Of a DNA stretch of 64,000 bases, positions 47,534 through 55,281 are shown in pieces. The stretch lies in contig CAVSMB010000017.1 in assembly GCA_963728925.1 (NCBI GenBank), positions 62,001 to 126,000 on the forward strand, read 5' to 3'. The stretch is from JBBPZA01 sp963728925 (GTDB lineage Bacteria; Actinomycetota; Thermoleophilia; Solirubrobacterales; Solirubrobacteraceae). The position numbers and the translations under genes were made by a program. How positions within the stretch are numbered: position 1 is the first letter of the stretch; each line of letters begins with the position of its first letter. A model generated the notes under the pieces. It saw only the letters and a program-made list of their open reading frames with translations, searched no databases and had not been told where the DNA came from.

Positions 47534-47938
47534 ATGCCCATCTACGAGTACCGCTGCGACAACGGGCACACCTTCGAGGTCATCCAGCGCATGGCCGACG
47601 ATCCGGTCGCCGCGTGCGAGACGTGCGAGGCGCCGGTGCAGCGGGTCTTCCACCCCATCGCCGTGCACTTCAAGGGCAAGGGCTTCTACAACACGGACTA
47701 CGGGACAAGGAACCGCCAGCGCGAGAAGGCCGCAGAGGGCAAGTCCGAGGGCGGCGGCGAGAAGTCGGGCGGCTCCGAGAAGAGCGATGGGAAGTCAGGC
47801 GGCGACTCGTCGAGCGCCGGGAAGTCAGGCGGCGACTCGTCCGGCGGCGGGAAGTCAGGCGGCGACTCGTCCGGCGCCGGGAAGTCAAGCGGCGAGAAGA
47901 GCTCGGCGGCGTCCTCGGGCGCGAAGAGCTCGGGCTGA
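47534..47938 (+). CDS. FmdB-type zinc-ribbon protein with Ser/Gly/Lys repeat tail
   Basis: 134 residues from ATG 47534. The N-terminal FmdB/CxxC zinc ribbon is complete: MPIYEYRCDNGHTFEVIQRM, AACETCEAP, and VQRVFHPIAVHFKGKGFYNTDYG. The C-terminal 70 residues are low-complexity Ser/Gly/Lys, with an exact 10-residue unit GKSGGDSSGA-type repeated three times. It resembles small RNA- or ribosome-associated proteins, though no role is demonstrated. It is transcribed away from glyS. Sequence after the stop duplicates the last 38 bp of the gene. Confidence 0.85.
   Translation: MPIYEYRCDNGHTFEVIQRMADDPVAACETCEAPVQRVFHPIAVHFKGKGFYNTDYGTRNRQREKAAEGKSEGGGEKSGGSEKSDGKSGGDSSSAGKSGGDSSGGGKSGGDSSGAGKSSGEKSSAASSGAKSSG
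47789..47878 (+). repeat. Three 30-bp tandem repeats inside the FmdB-like gene
   Basis: Units start at 47789, 47819 and 47849, each beginning GGGAAGTCAGGCGGCGACTC. A fourth partial copy starts at 47879. They encode the repeated KSGGDSS tail. Thirty is a multiple of three, so copy changes would keep frame. Confidence 0.9.
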
Positions 47939-47976
47939 GCTCGGCGGCGTCCTCGGGCGCGAAGAGCTCCGGCTGA
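47901..47976 (+). repeat. 38-bp direct duplication across the FmdB-like stop codon
   Basis: 47901-47938 and 47939-47976 are identical but for one base and both end CTGA. The first copy contains the gene's stop, so the second copy is an untranslated duplicate of the C-terminal codons. Confidence 0.9.
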
Positions 47977-48041
47977 GCTCGGCGCGCAGGCGCGCGCGAA
48001 CAAATTGGTCCAGCGGCACCGACGCGCCGTAGAGTTGCCCC

Positions 48042-48854
48042 GTGGCCACCCGGGCCGATCGCGAGCGCGACGAGCAGTTTCCCGAGCGGCGCTCGCTCGT
48101 CGACGTCGCCGAGCAGGCGCTGCGCGAGTGGCTCGCGCCCGGCCGGCACCGACCCGGCGACCGGCTCCCGCCCGAGCACGACCTGGCGGGGATGCTCGGC
48201 GTCTCGCGGGGGACGCTGCGGGTCGCGCTGGAGCGACTGGAGGACAGCGGCGAGATCGTCCGCCGCCAGGGCAGCGGCACCTTCGTCGGGCGCGTCGCCG
48301 AGAGCAGCGCGTTCTCCGAGGGCCTCGAGGTGCTCGAGTCCTATGCCCGGCTGGCGGTCAGGCGCGGGGTGACGCTCGGCGTCCGCGACCTCACGGTCGA
48401 GCGCGAGGCGATCGAGGAGCAGTTCGCCGCTTCCCTCGGAATAGACGCCGGAACCGAGGCGACGATGATCCTGCGGACGCTCGTGGCCGACGGCAAGCCC
48501 GCCGCGCGCATGCGCGACATCGTCCACCCCGACGTCCCGCTGCCCGACCACGAGGCGCTGCGCGCGGCGCTCGAAGGCGGTGCCATGGTGCTCGACGTAC
48601 TCGTCGAGGCGCGCGTCGCGATCGCCTACGCGCGCACCGTCGTGCGGGCCAAGCTCGCCGATCCCGGCGACCCCAACGGCCGCGCGCTCGAAGTCACCCG
48701 CCCAACCGCCGTGCTCGAGCTGCGCGAGACCATGCACGTGATCTCAGGCGAGGCCGTCCAGCACGCGACCGACGTGTTCATCCCGAGCGGCATCGACCTC
48801 CACGTGATGCGGGCGCTGAAGGCCGAGCAGCCCGAGCAGGTCACGCCGCCCTGA
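48042..48854 (+). CDS. GntR/HutC-type regulator (wHTH + UTRA)
   Basis: 270 residues from GTG 48042. The winged helix is at about residues 18-85: VAEQALREWLAPGRHRPGDRLPPEHDLAGMLGVSR, then LRVALERLEDSGEIVRRQGSGTFVG. A UTRA effector domain follows (LEVLESYARLAVRRGVTLGVRD, EQFAASLGIDAGTEATMILR, GGAMVLDVLVEARVAIAYAR, ISGEAVQHATDVFIPSGIDLHVM). It is of the subgroup whose ligands are sugars or amino acid derivatives. Its target is not apparent. The next gene starts 51 bp downstream in the same direction. Confidence 0.9.
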   Translation: MATRADRERDEQFPERRSLVDVAEQALREWLAPGRHRPGDRLPPEHDLAGMLGVSRGTLRVALERLEDSGEIVRRQGSGTFVGRVAESSAFSEGLEVLESYARLAVRRGVTLGVRDLTVEREAIEEQFAASLGIDAGTEATMILRTLVADGKPAARMRDIVHPDVPLPDHEALRAALEGGAMVLDVLVEARVAIAYARTVVRAKLADPGDPNGRALEVTRPTAVLELRETMHVISGEAVQHATDVFIPSGIDLHVMRALKAEQPEQVTPP

Positions 48855-48905
48855 GCGTGTCGCTCCTTGACCGGGCCCGGGCTCCCGTAGGCTGGGTGCA
48901 ACGCA

Positions 48906-51900
48906 ATGGGCCCGGTTGTGCAGATTCGGCTGTTCGGCGCCTTCGCCGTTCGCGTCGGCGAGGAGGATGTACCCGAGGGCGCGTGGCGCCTGCGCAAGGC
49001 CAAGAGCCTGGTCAAGCTGCTCGCGCTTGCGCCGGAGCGTCGCGTCCATCGGGAGCGCGCTTCCGAGCTGCTGTGGCCCGACCGGGCGCCCGAGGCGGCT
49101 GCCAACAACTTCCACCAGGCGCTCTACGTTGCCCGGCGCGCGCTGGCGGCGGCCGGCCTGCAGGCTTCGGACGTGCTGCCGTTGCGCGACGACATGCTGG
49201 TGCTCTACCCAGGAGGCACGGTGGAGGTCGACGTCGACGCCTTCGAAGCGGCGGTCGCCCGCGCCCGCGAGACCGGCGAGCTCTCGGACTACCACGCGGC
49301 CGTCGCCCTCCACGGCGGCGAGCTGCTCCCCGAAGACCGCTACGAAGCGTGGGCGGCCGGCCGGCGCGAGGCGCTGAGCGAGGCGCACCTCGGACTGCTG
49401 CTCGAGCTCTCCGGCCGGCTGGTGCAGGACGGAGACACGGGGGCGGCCATAGAGGCGCTGGACCAGGTCGTCGTCATCGATCCGCTGCACGAGGAAGCGC
49501 ATCGCGCGCTGATGCGGCTGTTCGTCGCGGCCGGCCGCCGCCAGCAGGCGCTGGCGCAGTACCAGCAGCTACGCGAGGCGCTGCGGCGCGAGCTGGAGGC
49601 AGAGCCCGACCCTCAGACCGCGCGCCTGTACCGGGCGCTGTTGCGGGGCGAGGTCGACCCCGACCCACCGGAGCACGGGCGCCAAGAGCAGCCGGAGCGC
49701 GCGGCGCGCGGGCGGCCGGCCGGGCCGGCCCGCCACAACCTGCAGGTCGCGCTGACGAGCTTCATCGGCCGCGACCGCGAGCTGCGCGAGGTCGCCCGGC
49801 TGCTCGACCGCGGCCGGCTGCTCACCCTGACCGGCGCGGGCGGCTCGGGGAAGACCCGTCTCGCCATCGAGGCCGCGACGCCGCGGCTGGGTGCGTGTCC
49901 CGACGGCGTCTGGCTCGTGGAGCTGGCGGGCCTTCGCGACCCGGCGCTGGTGCCGGCGGCAACCGCCTCCGCGCTCGGGCTCACGCTTCCCGCTCAGCGC
50001 CCGGCTCTGGAAGGACTCAGCGCCCAGCTCAGCCAGTGGCGCGTGCTGCTGATCCTCGACAACTGCGAGCACCTTGTCGCCGCCTGCGCAGTCCTCGCCG
50101 AGCAGCTCTTGGGCTCCTGCCCCGAGCTGCGCATCCTGGCCACCAGCCGCGAGCCCCTGCGCGTGCCGGGCGAGGTCACCTGGCGCGTCCCCTCGCTCAC
50201 CCTTCCGACCCCGGAACGATCCCCCGACCCTGCGGAGCTCGACTCCTACGAGTCGGTTCGGCTGTTCTGCGAGCGTGCGGCTGACGTCGCCTCCAGCTTC
50301 GCGCTCGGCGACGACAACGCCGGCGCGGTCGCCGAGATCTGCTGGCGGCTGGACGGGATGCCGCTGGCGCTCGAGCTCGCCGCCGCACGCGTGGGGGCGC
50401 TCTCGCCCGCGCAGATCGCCGAGCGACTCGGCGACTGCCTCGCCGTCCTGACGGCCGGGAGCCGCTCGTCGCTCGACCGCCAGCAGACGCTGAGGGCCAC
50501 GCTGAGCTGGAGCCACGCGCTGCTGACCAGCGCCGAGCGCGCGGTGTTCCGCCGGCTCGCCGTCTTCGCCGGCAGCTTCGCCCTGGAGGGCACGGAGGAG
50601 GTCGCGGCAGGCCAAGGCGTCGACCAGCGCGAGGTCGCCGACCTCCTGGGCCGGCTCGTCGACAAGTCGCTCGTGGTGGCCGAGGAGGACGCCGGCGGCT
50701 ACCGGTATCGCCTGCTCGAGCCGATGCGCCAGTACGCGCGCGAGCGCCTGGCCGAGGCGGGCGAGGCGTCGGCCGTGGAGGCGCGCCATCACGCCTACTA
50801 CCTCGAGCTCGCGCGCGCCGCCGATCCCGAGGATGCCGTGGCCGCGCCGGGCACGACTCCCGACCGGCTCGAGGCCGATCACGACAACCTGCGCGCGGCG
50901 CTCGCGTGGGCGCTGCGACACGAGCCCGAGCAGGCACTGGCGCTGGCGGTGCACATGTGGCCGATGTGGATGTCCGGGAGTCACTTCCGCGAGGGCAGCC
51001 GGTGGCTCGACGCAGCGCTCGCGGCGGCGCCGGCACCCACCCGGCTGCGCGCGGAGGCGCTGCGTGCGGCGTGTGGGCTCGAGGTCCGCCTGGGGCGGAC
51101 CGGCGACCTGAGCGAGTTCGGCACCGAGCGGATCGAGATCTTCCGCGCGCTGGGCGACGGCGCCGCCGTCGCCCATGCTCTCGACGAGCTCGGTGTCTAT
51201 GAGTACCTGGCAACTCGCTATGACCGCGCTGAGCAGCTCTACGCGGAGAGCCGCGCGCTGGGCGAGGAGCTCGGCGATCGCAAGGTGACGGCGGCGGTCC
51301 TCCACTCGCTCGGCGTGCTAGCGCAGTGCCGCGGCGACTTCCCGGGGGCCCGCGAGGTGCTGCTCGAGAGCCTGAGCGGGTTGCGCGAGCTTCCCGCCGC
51401 AGACCGCGACCCGTTCTTCCGTGTGCACACCGTGGGCCTGTTCGTCGCCGAGGTGGGCGCCGGCGGGGCGCCGCGGATGTACTTCGAGGAGACCCTGCAG
51501 TCCTTTCGCCGCGTGGACGGGTGGCGCGCGATCGGCTACGTCCTGGCCGGGCTCGGCGACGTCGCGCGGGCCCAGGGGCTGCGCGAGCCGGCGCGCGAGC
51601 GCCTGAACGAGAGCCTGGCCCACTTCCGCGACGCGCGCGACGCGATGGGCACGGCGTTCGCGCTGAACCGCCTCGGCAACCTCGCCGGCGCCGTGGGGGA
51701 CCACGAGCTCGGCCGCGAGTGGCTGGAGGAAGGCCTGGCGCTGCGCCGCGAGCTCGGCGACCGCCGGGGGGTCGGCATGACGCTGGGCAACCTCGGCGTC
51801 CTCGCCGCCCGCGCCGGCGACCTCGAGCGAGGCCGGTCCCTCGTCGGCGAGGCGCTGGCGCTGTTCGAGCAGACCGACGACGCGCCCGGTCAGATGGGCA

Positions 51901-52199
51901 TGCGCCTCAATCTCGGCAACCTCGCCGCAGACGCCGGCGAGCCCGAACGCGCCCGTGAGCTGTTGGAAGCGAGCCGGGCGATGGCCGAGGCGCAGCGCCT
52001 GTTCCGATGCGCCGGCTGGGCGATGCTCACGCTGGCCGAGCTGGCGCTCGCGGCCGGCGACGCCGAGCGCTGCGCCCAGCTGCTCGACGGGGCGCTCGAG
52101 CGCATGCGCGGGCTCGGCGATCGCTGGGGCGTCGCACGCGGCTTGGAGCTCGACCAAGCGGCCGCTAAGAGGTCGCTAAGTCCGGCGCGGCAGGGTTGA
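48906..52199 (+). CDS. Large BTAD/NB-ARC/TPR transcriptional regulator (AfsR-like)
   Basis: 1097 residues. Domains: OmpR-like winged helix (about 5-95, RLFGAFAVRVGEEDVPEGAWRLRKAKSLVKLLALAPE), BTAD (about 100-245, DVDAFEAAVARARE to LRRELEAEPDPQTARLYRAL), NB-ARC-type STAND ATPase (from ~280; Walker A GAGGSGKTRLA near 310, Walker B region VLLILDNCEHLV, ILATSREPLRVPGEV, GMPLALELAAARV, LSPAQIAERLGD), and TPR-type repeats to the C-terminus (YLATRYDRAEQLYAESRALG, ARAGDLERGRSLVGEALALF). Such STAND regulators count or sense inputs in TPRs and switch transcription on by oligomerisation. It sits 36 bp before a BBE-type oxidase it may control. Confidence 0.93.
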   Translation: MGPVVQIRLFGAFAVRVGEEDVPEGAWRLRKAKSLVKLLALAPERRVHRERASELLWPDRAPEAAANNFHQALYVARRALAAAGLQASDVLPLRDDMLVLYPGGTVEVDVDAFEAAVARARETGELSDYHAAVALHGGELLPEDRYEAWAAGRREALSEAHLGLLLELSGRLVQDGDTGAAIEALDQVVVIDPLHEEAHRALMRLFVAAGRRQQALAQYQQLREALRRELEAEPDPQTARLYRALLRGEVDPDPPEHGRQEQPERAARGRPAGPARHNLQVALTSFIGRDRELREVARLLDRGRLLTLTGAGGSGKTRLAIEAATPRLGACPDGVWLVELAGLRDPALVPAATASALGLTLPAQRPALEGLSAQLSQWRVLLILDNCEHLVAACAVLAEQLLGSCPELRILATSREPLRVPGEVTWRVPSLTLPTPERSPDPAELDSYESVRLFCERAADVASSFALGDDNAGAVAEICWRLDGMPLALELAAARVGALSPAQIAERLGDCLAVLTAGSRSSLDRQQTLRATLSWSHALLTSAERAVFRRLAVFAGSFALEGTEEVAAGQGVDQREVADLLGRLVDKSLVVAEEDAGGYRYRLLEPMRQYARERLAEAGEASAVEARHHAYYLELARAADPEDAVAAPGTTPDRLEADHDNLRAALAWALRHEPEQALALAVHMWPMWMSGSHFREGSRWLDAALAAAPAPTRLRAEALRAACGLEVRLGRTGDLSEFGTERIEIFRALGDGAAVAHALDELGVYEYLATRYDRAEQLYAESRALGEELGDRKVTAAVLHSLGVLAQCRGDFPGAREVLLESLSGLRELPAADRDPFFRVHTVGLFVAEVGAGGAPRMYFEETLQSFRRVDGWRAIGYVLAGLGDVARAQGLREPARERLNESLAHFRDARDAMGTAFALNRLGNLAGAVGDHELGREWLEEGLALRRELGDRRGVGMTLGNLGVLAARAGDLERGRSLVGEALALFEQTDDAPGQMGMRLNLGNLAADAGEPERARELLEASRAMAEAQRLFRCAGWAMLTLAELALAAGDAERCAQLLDGALERMRGLGDRWGVARGLELDQAAAKRSLSPARQG

Positions 52200-52235
52200 C
52201 CGCGTCCGGAGACCCTGGAGAGGAGCACCGAAGAC

Positions 52236-53639
52236 ATGGCGACAATGGCGAAGACCCCTCACACGCTCGGCGAGGCGACGCTCGGAGAGCTCGAGCAGGG
52301 CCTGCGGGGCCAGCTCATCCGCCCCGCTGACGAGGGCTACGACGAGGCGCGCGCGATCTGGAACGGCGCCCACGACGGGCGACCGGCGCTGATCGTCCGT
52401 TGCGCCGGCGTCGCCGACGTCATGCGCGCGGTGGACTTCGCCCGCAGCGAGAACCTGGTCGTCGCCGTCCGCGGCGGCGGGCACTCGATTCCCGGCTTCT
52501 CCACCTGCGACGGCGGGGTGGTCGTCGACCTGTCCGCCATGACCTCCGTGCGCGTCGACCCCGCGCGCCGCACGGCGGTCGCCGAGGGCGGCTGCACGTG
52601 GGCGGACTTCGATCACGAGACGCAGGCTTTCGGGCTCGCGGTGACCGGCGGGCTGGTGTCCAGCACCGGGATCGCCGGGCTCACACTCGGCGGAGGCATC
52701 GGCTGGCTCATGCGCAAGGTCGGCCTGACCTGCGACAACCTGATCGGCGCCGACGTCGTGACCGCCGACGGCCAGCTCGTGCACGCCAGCGAGGACGAGA
52801 ACCCCGAGCTGCTGTGGGGCCTGCGCGGTGGCGGCGGCAACTTCGGCATCGCGACCTCCCTGGAGTTCCGGCTGCACCCGGTCGGCCCGATGGTGCTGGC
52901 CGGCCCGATCTTCTTCGCCGGCGACCGCGCCGAGGAGGTACTGCGCTTCTACCGCGACTGGGCGCGCGACCTGCCCGACGAGGTGACCACGCTGGTCAAC
53001 CTGACCACCGCTCCGCCGGCTCCGTTCCTCCCCGAGGCGGTACACGGCAAGCCCATCGTCGCGGTCATCGCCGTCCACGCCGGCGAGCCCGAGAGCGGCC
53101 GCCCGCTGATGGCGCCCGTCAAGGAGCTCGGGGACCCGATCGCCGACCTCCTGGACGTCATGCCCTACACGGTGCTGCAGAGCCTGCTCGACGCGCTGTG
53201 GGGCCCTGGCGCGCACAACTACATGCGCTCCGCCTACGTCGACGAGCTGAGCGACGCCGCGATCGCGGCGACCGTCGCCCGCCACGAGGCGGTGCCTTCA
53301 CCACAGTCCGAGATCCACTTCCACCAGTTCGGTGGGGCCGTGGCACGCACCGGCGACGACGCGGCGTTCGGTGACCGCTCGGCGGAGTACGTGCTCAACG
53401 TGAGCGCCCGCTCGCCCGACGCGGAGGGCTTCGACGACAACGTGGCGTGGGCGCGCGGCACCGCCGAGGCGCTGGCCCCGGTCAGCCGCGACGGTGCCTA
53501 CGTCAACTTCATGGGCGACGTCGGCGACGAGCGCCTGCGGGCGTCCTACGGCGACGCGAAGTACGAGCGGCTCGTCGCGCTCAAGCGCCGCTACGACCCC
53601 AGCAACCTCTTCCAGCTGAACCAGAACATCACCCCGTAG
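52236..53639 (+). CDS. BBE-type FAD-linked oxidase, predicted bicovalent flavin
   Basis: 467 residues from ATG 52236 with GGAGAGGAG about 13 nt upstream. The PCMH FAD domain has VVAVRGGGHSIPGFSTCDGG, VVVDLSAMTSVRVDP, EGGCTWADFDHETQ, GLTLGGGIGWLMRKVGLTCD and LRGGGGNFGIATSLEF. The His of GGGHS and the Cys of GGCTWAD are the residues that make the doubly linked 8-alpha-histidyl/6-S-cysteinyl FAD. The BBE C-terminus ends YDPSNLFQLNQNI. Such enzymes oxidise sugars or alkaloid-like alcohols. Substrate cannot be told. No signal peptide is seen, so it is probably cytosolic. Confidence 0.93.
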   Translation: MATMAKTPHTLGEATLGELEQGLRGQLIRPADEGYDEARAIWNGAHDGRPALIVRCAGVADVMRAVDFARSENLVVAVRGGGHSIPGFSTCDGGVVVDLSAMTSVRVDPARRTAVAEGGCTWADFDHETQAFGLAVTGGLVSSTGIAGLTLGGGIGWLMRKVGLTCDNLIGADVVTADGQLVHASEDENPELLWGLRGGGGNFGIATSLEFRLHPVGPMVLAGPIFFAGDRAEEVLRFYRDWARDLPDEVTTLVNLTTAPPAPFLPEAVHGKPIVAVIAVHAGEPESGRPLMAPVKELGDPIADLLDVMPYTVLQSLLDALWGPGAHNYMRSAYVDELSDAAIAATVARHEAVPSPQSEIHFHQFGGAVARTGDDAAFGDRSAEYVLNVSARSPDAEGFDDNVAWARGTAEALAPVSRDGAYVNFMGDVGDERLRASYGDAKYERLVALKRRYDPSNLFQLNQNITP

Positions 53640-53653
53640 GGCCCAGCGCCGGC

Positions 53654-53680
53654 GACGCCCGCGCAATCCGCGCGGGCGTC
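53654..53680 (+). terminator. Hairpin terminator after the BBE oxidase
   Basis: A perfect 11-bp stem (GACGCCCGCGC / GCGCGGGCGTC) with a 5-nt AATCC loop, 15 bp after the stop at 53639. It marks the end of the regulator-oxidase unit. Confidence 0.7.
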
Positions 53681-53723
53681 GACGACGCCTGCCCGCGCTC
53701 CGTTCTAGCCGCGATGGGCCCTG

Positions 53724-54247
53724 TCACGGGTTCCCTCCCGCCCGAAGGGCCCCCTCCCGCGCGGCGCCCGCGCGCCCGGCGAGTCGCCGGGCGCGCGCGG
53801 CCCGCTCGTCCCCGGGCGCGTGCGCGAGATCGATGAGCACGAGCTCGACCGCCGCGCGGGTCGCCCCCTCCGCTATCAGTGTCCCGGCGGTGGCGTCGCC
53901 GCTCAGCGCCGACCGCCCCTCCGCGGCCAGCCGCGCGGCGAGCTCGGCGAGCTCGGCGCCGGCCTCGGCCATCACGAGCGGCGGGCCCGCGGCGGCGGCC
54001 AGCGCGGCGCCGCGGCCTTCCGTGGGCGCGGCCAGCACCCGCTCGTAGGCACGCGCGTCGTCCTCGGCCAGCGGCGGTGCCGCCTCGCGCAGCGCAGCCG
54101 CCCGGCCCGCCACTGCCTCCTCGCCGGCGAAGCGGGCGGCCATCTCGACCAGCCCGGCCGCGAGCGCGACAGCCGCCGCGCAGGCCGCCCCCCACCGGGT
54201 GCCGGGGTTCGCCCGCCCAGCGCCGCCGCGAAGCCGGCGACCGACAT
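53724..54247 (-). pseudogene. Cyclodeaminase/cyclohydrolase family (FTCD C-terminal type), frameshifted
   Basis: Reading from ATG 54247 gives VAGFAAALGGRTPAPGGG, the N-terminal motif of formiminotransferase-cyclodeaminase. The frame then breaks at a run of seven C on the plus strand (54187-54193). The other frame continues AACAAAVALAAGLVEMAARF and runs open to 53724 (EDDARAYERVLAAP, LAELAARLAAEGRSALSGDATAGTLIAEGATRAAVELVLIDL). Both parts together are about the length of FchA-like proteins (~170). It would act on formimino- or methenyl-tetrahydrofolate. A single-base indel in a homopolymer is the lesion. A sequencing error is the alternative. Confidence 0.75.
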
Positions 54248-54284
54248 ATCCGCCACGCGGTCCACGCCAGGGATTGTGACCGGG

Positions 54285-54527
54285 CTAGTGGTCGAGGCGC
54301 GCGGTGGCGTAGGTCTCGGTGGTGGCGAGGCGGCCCGCCAAGGCGCGGACGTGCTCCGGGCCGGCGCCGCAGCAGCCGCCGAGGATGCGCGCGCCGGCTT
54401 GGCGTGCGCGCTCGACGTGCCAGGCGAAGTCCTCGGGGACCATGGTCTCGCCGTCCCCGTGGGCTGCGTTCGGGTAGCAGCCGAGCGGCACGTGGGTCAT
54501 CGCCTCCAGCGTTCGTGGGGGACCCAC
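54285..54527 (-). pseudogene. Homocysteine S-methyltransferase C-terminal fragment
   Basis: About 80 residues of the C-terminus are present: PLGCYPNAAHGDGETMVPEDFAWHVERAR, then ARILGGCCGAGPEHVRAL, whose GGCCG supplies two zinc-binding Cys residues of the enzyme. The first ~220 residues are absent. Upstream of 54527 the sequence changes to an unrecognised stretch that reaches the IS630 end at 54688. The fragment is a remnant left by the rearrangements around the insertion. Confidence 0.75.
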
Positions 54528-54687
54528 GGGTAGAGGTCCACGACCTCGCTCGCGACGCGGTCGGGGACGCCGTTGCGCAAGGCATTGGTCTTGGTGCCTG
54601 GTCGGTCGCGCCCGACGGGATCAGCGCGAGTGCGGCGGGGCCGATGGCCCGCGATGAGCACTGGTCTCGCCAAGAACAAAACAACAG

Positions 54688-54702
54688 CTAGTAGACGCGT
54701 CC
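54688..54702 (+). repeat. IS630 left terminal inverted repeat
   Basis: CTAGTAGACGCGTCC, the exact reverse complement of 58138-58152. Confidence 0.9.
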
Positions 54703-54716
54703 GGAAGTTCTGAGCG

Positions 54717-55281
54717 TTAGGCCGCGTGCTGGAGGTGGTGTTCGCGGTCGGCGATCTTGGCAAGGACGCGGTCGAGGTCGTGGCGCGTGAAGGTCCACTC
54801 GAACGGTCGGGCGATCTGGCGGTAGTGTCGGCCGAAGGTCAGCAGCCGCTCGGCGAGCGCGTCGAGATCGGCGAAGTCGTTGGGCGTGAGCGCCTTGCGT
54901 TGCAAGATCGAGAAGAACAGCTCGGCCTGGTTGAGCCAAGAGGCGTGGATCGGCAGATGGATCAGGCGGGCGTGCTCGTAGGCGTCCTGCATCCGTTTGA
55001 TCGAGGTCTTGCCGGCGTGGCTTGAGCCGTTGTCGACGATCCAGAACACCCGTCGTGCCGACTTGTAGGGCTCGGTGGTCATGACCTGGTCGACGAGCCG
55101 GCCGAACGGCTCGATCCCGGTCTTGGCCTCGACGCGATCAAAGAGGTTGGCATGGTGGACGTCCCAGGCGGCCAGGTAGGCCAGCGTCCCGCCGCGGCGG
55201 TACTCAAACTCGACCAGCGCCGGACGCCCCGGCCCGACCGGGACGGTCTCGTGGCGGCGCCCGAGCGCCTGCAGCTGGGAT
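54717..55281 (-). pseudogene. IS630 transposase, 3' half
   Basis: The C-terminal half of a DDE transposase. From the insertion point it reads SQLQALGRRHETVPVGPGRP, then FEYRRGGTLAYLAAWDVHHA, RRVFWIVDNGSSHAG with the second catalytic Asp, and HASWLNQAELFFSILQRKAL with the catalytic Glu. It ends near 54717, 15 bp inside the left terminal repeat. Its first catalytic Asp (ADEK) lies in the other half. It could only be expressed as a whole if the nested element left. Confidence 0.92.

Noticed and set aside
54528..54690. A protein-like stretch (GTKTNALRNGVPDRVASEVVDL on the minus strand) next to the homocysteine methyltransferase fragment
   Set aside because: It looks almost like conserved sequence but matches no family I can name and is bounded by a remnant and the IS630 end. 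Not called.
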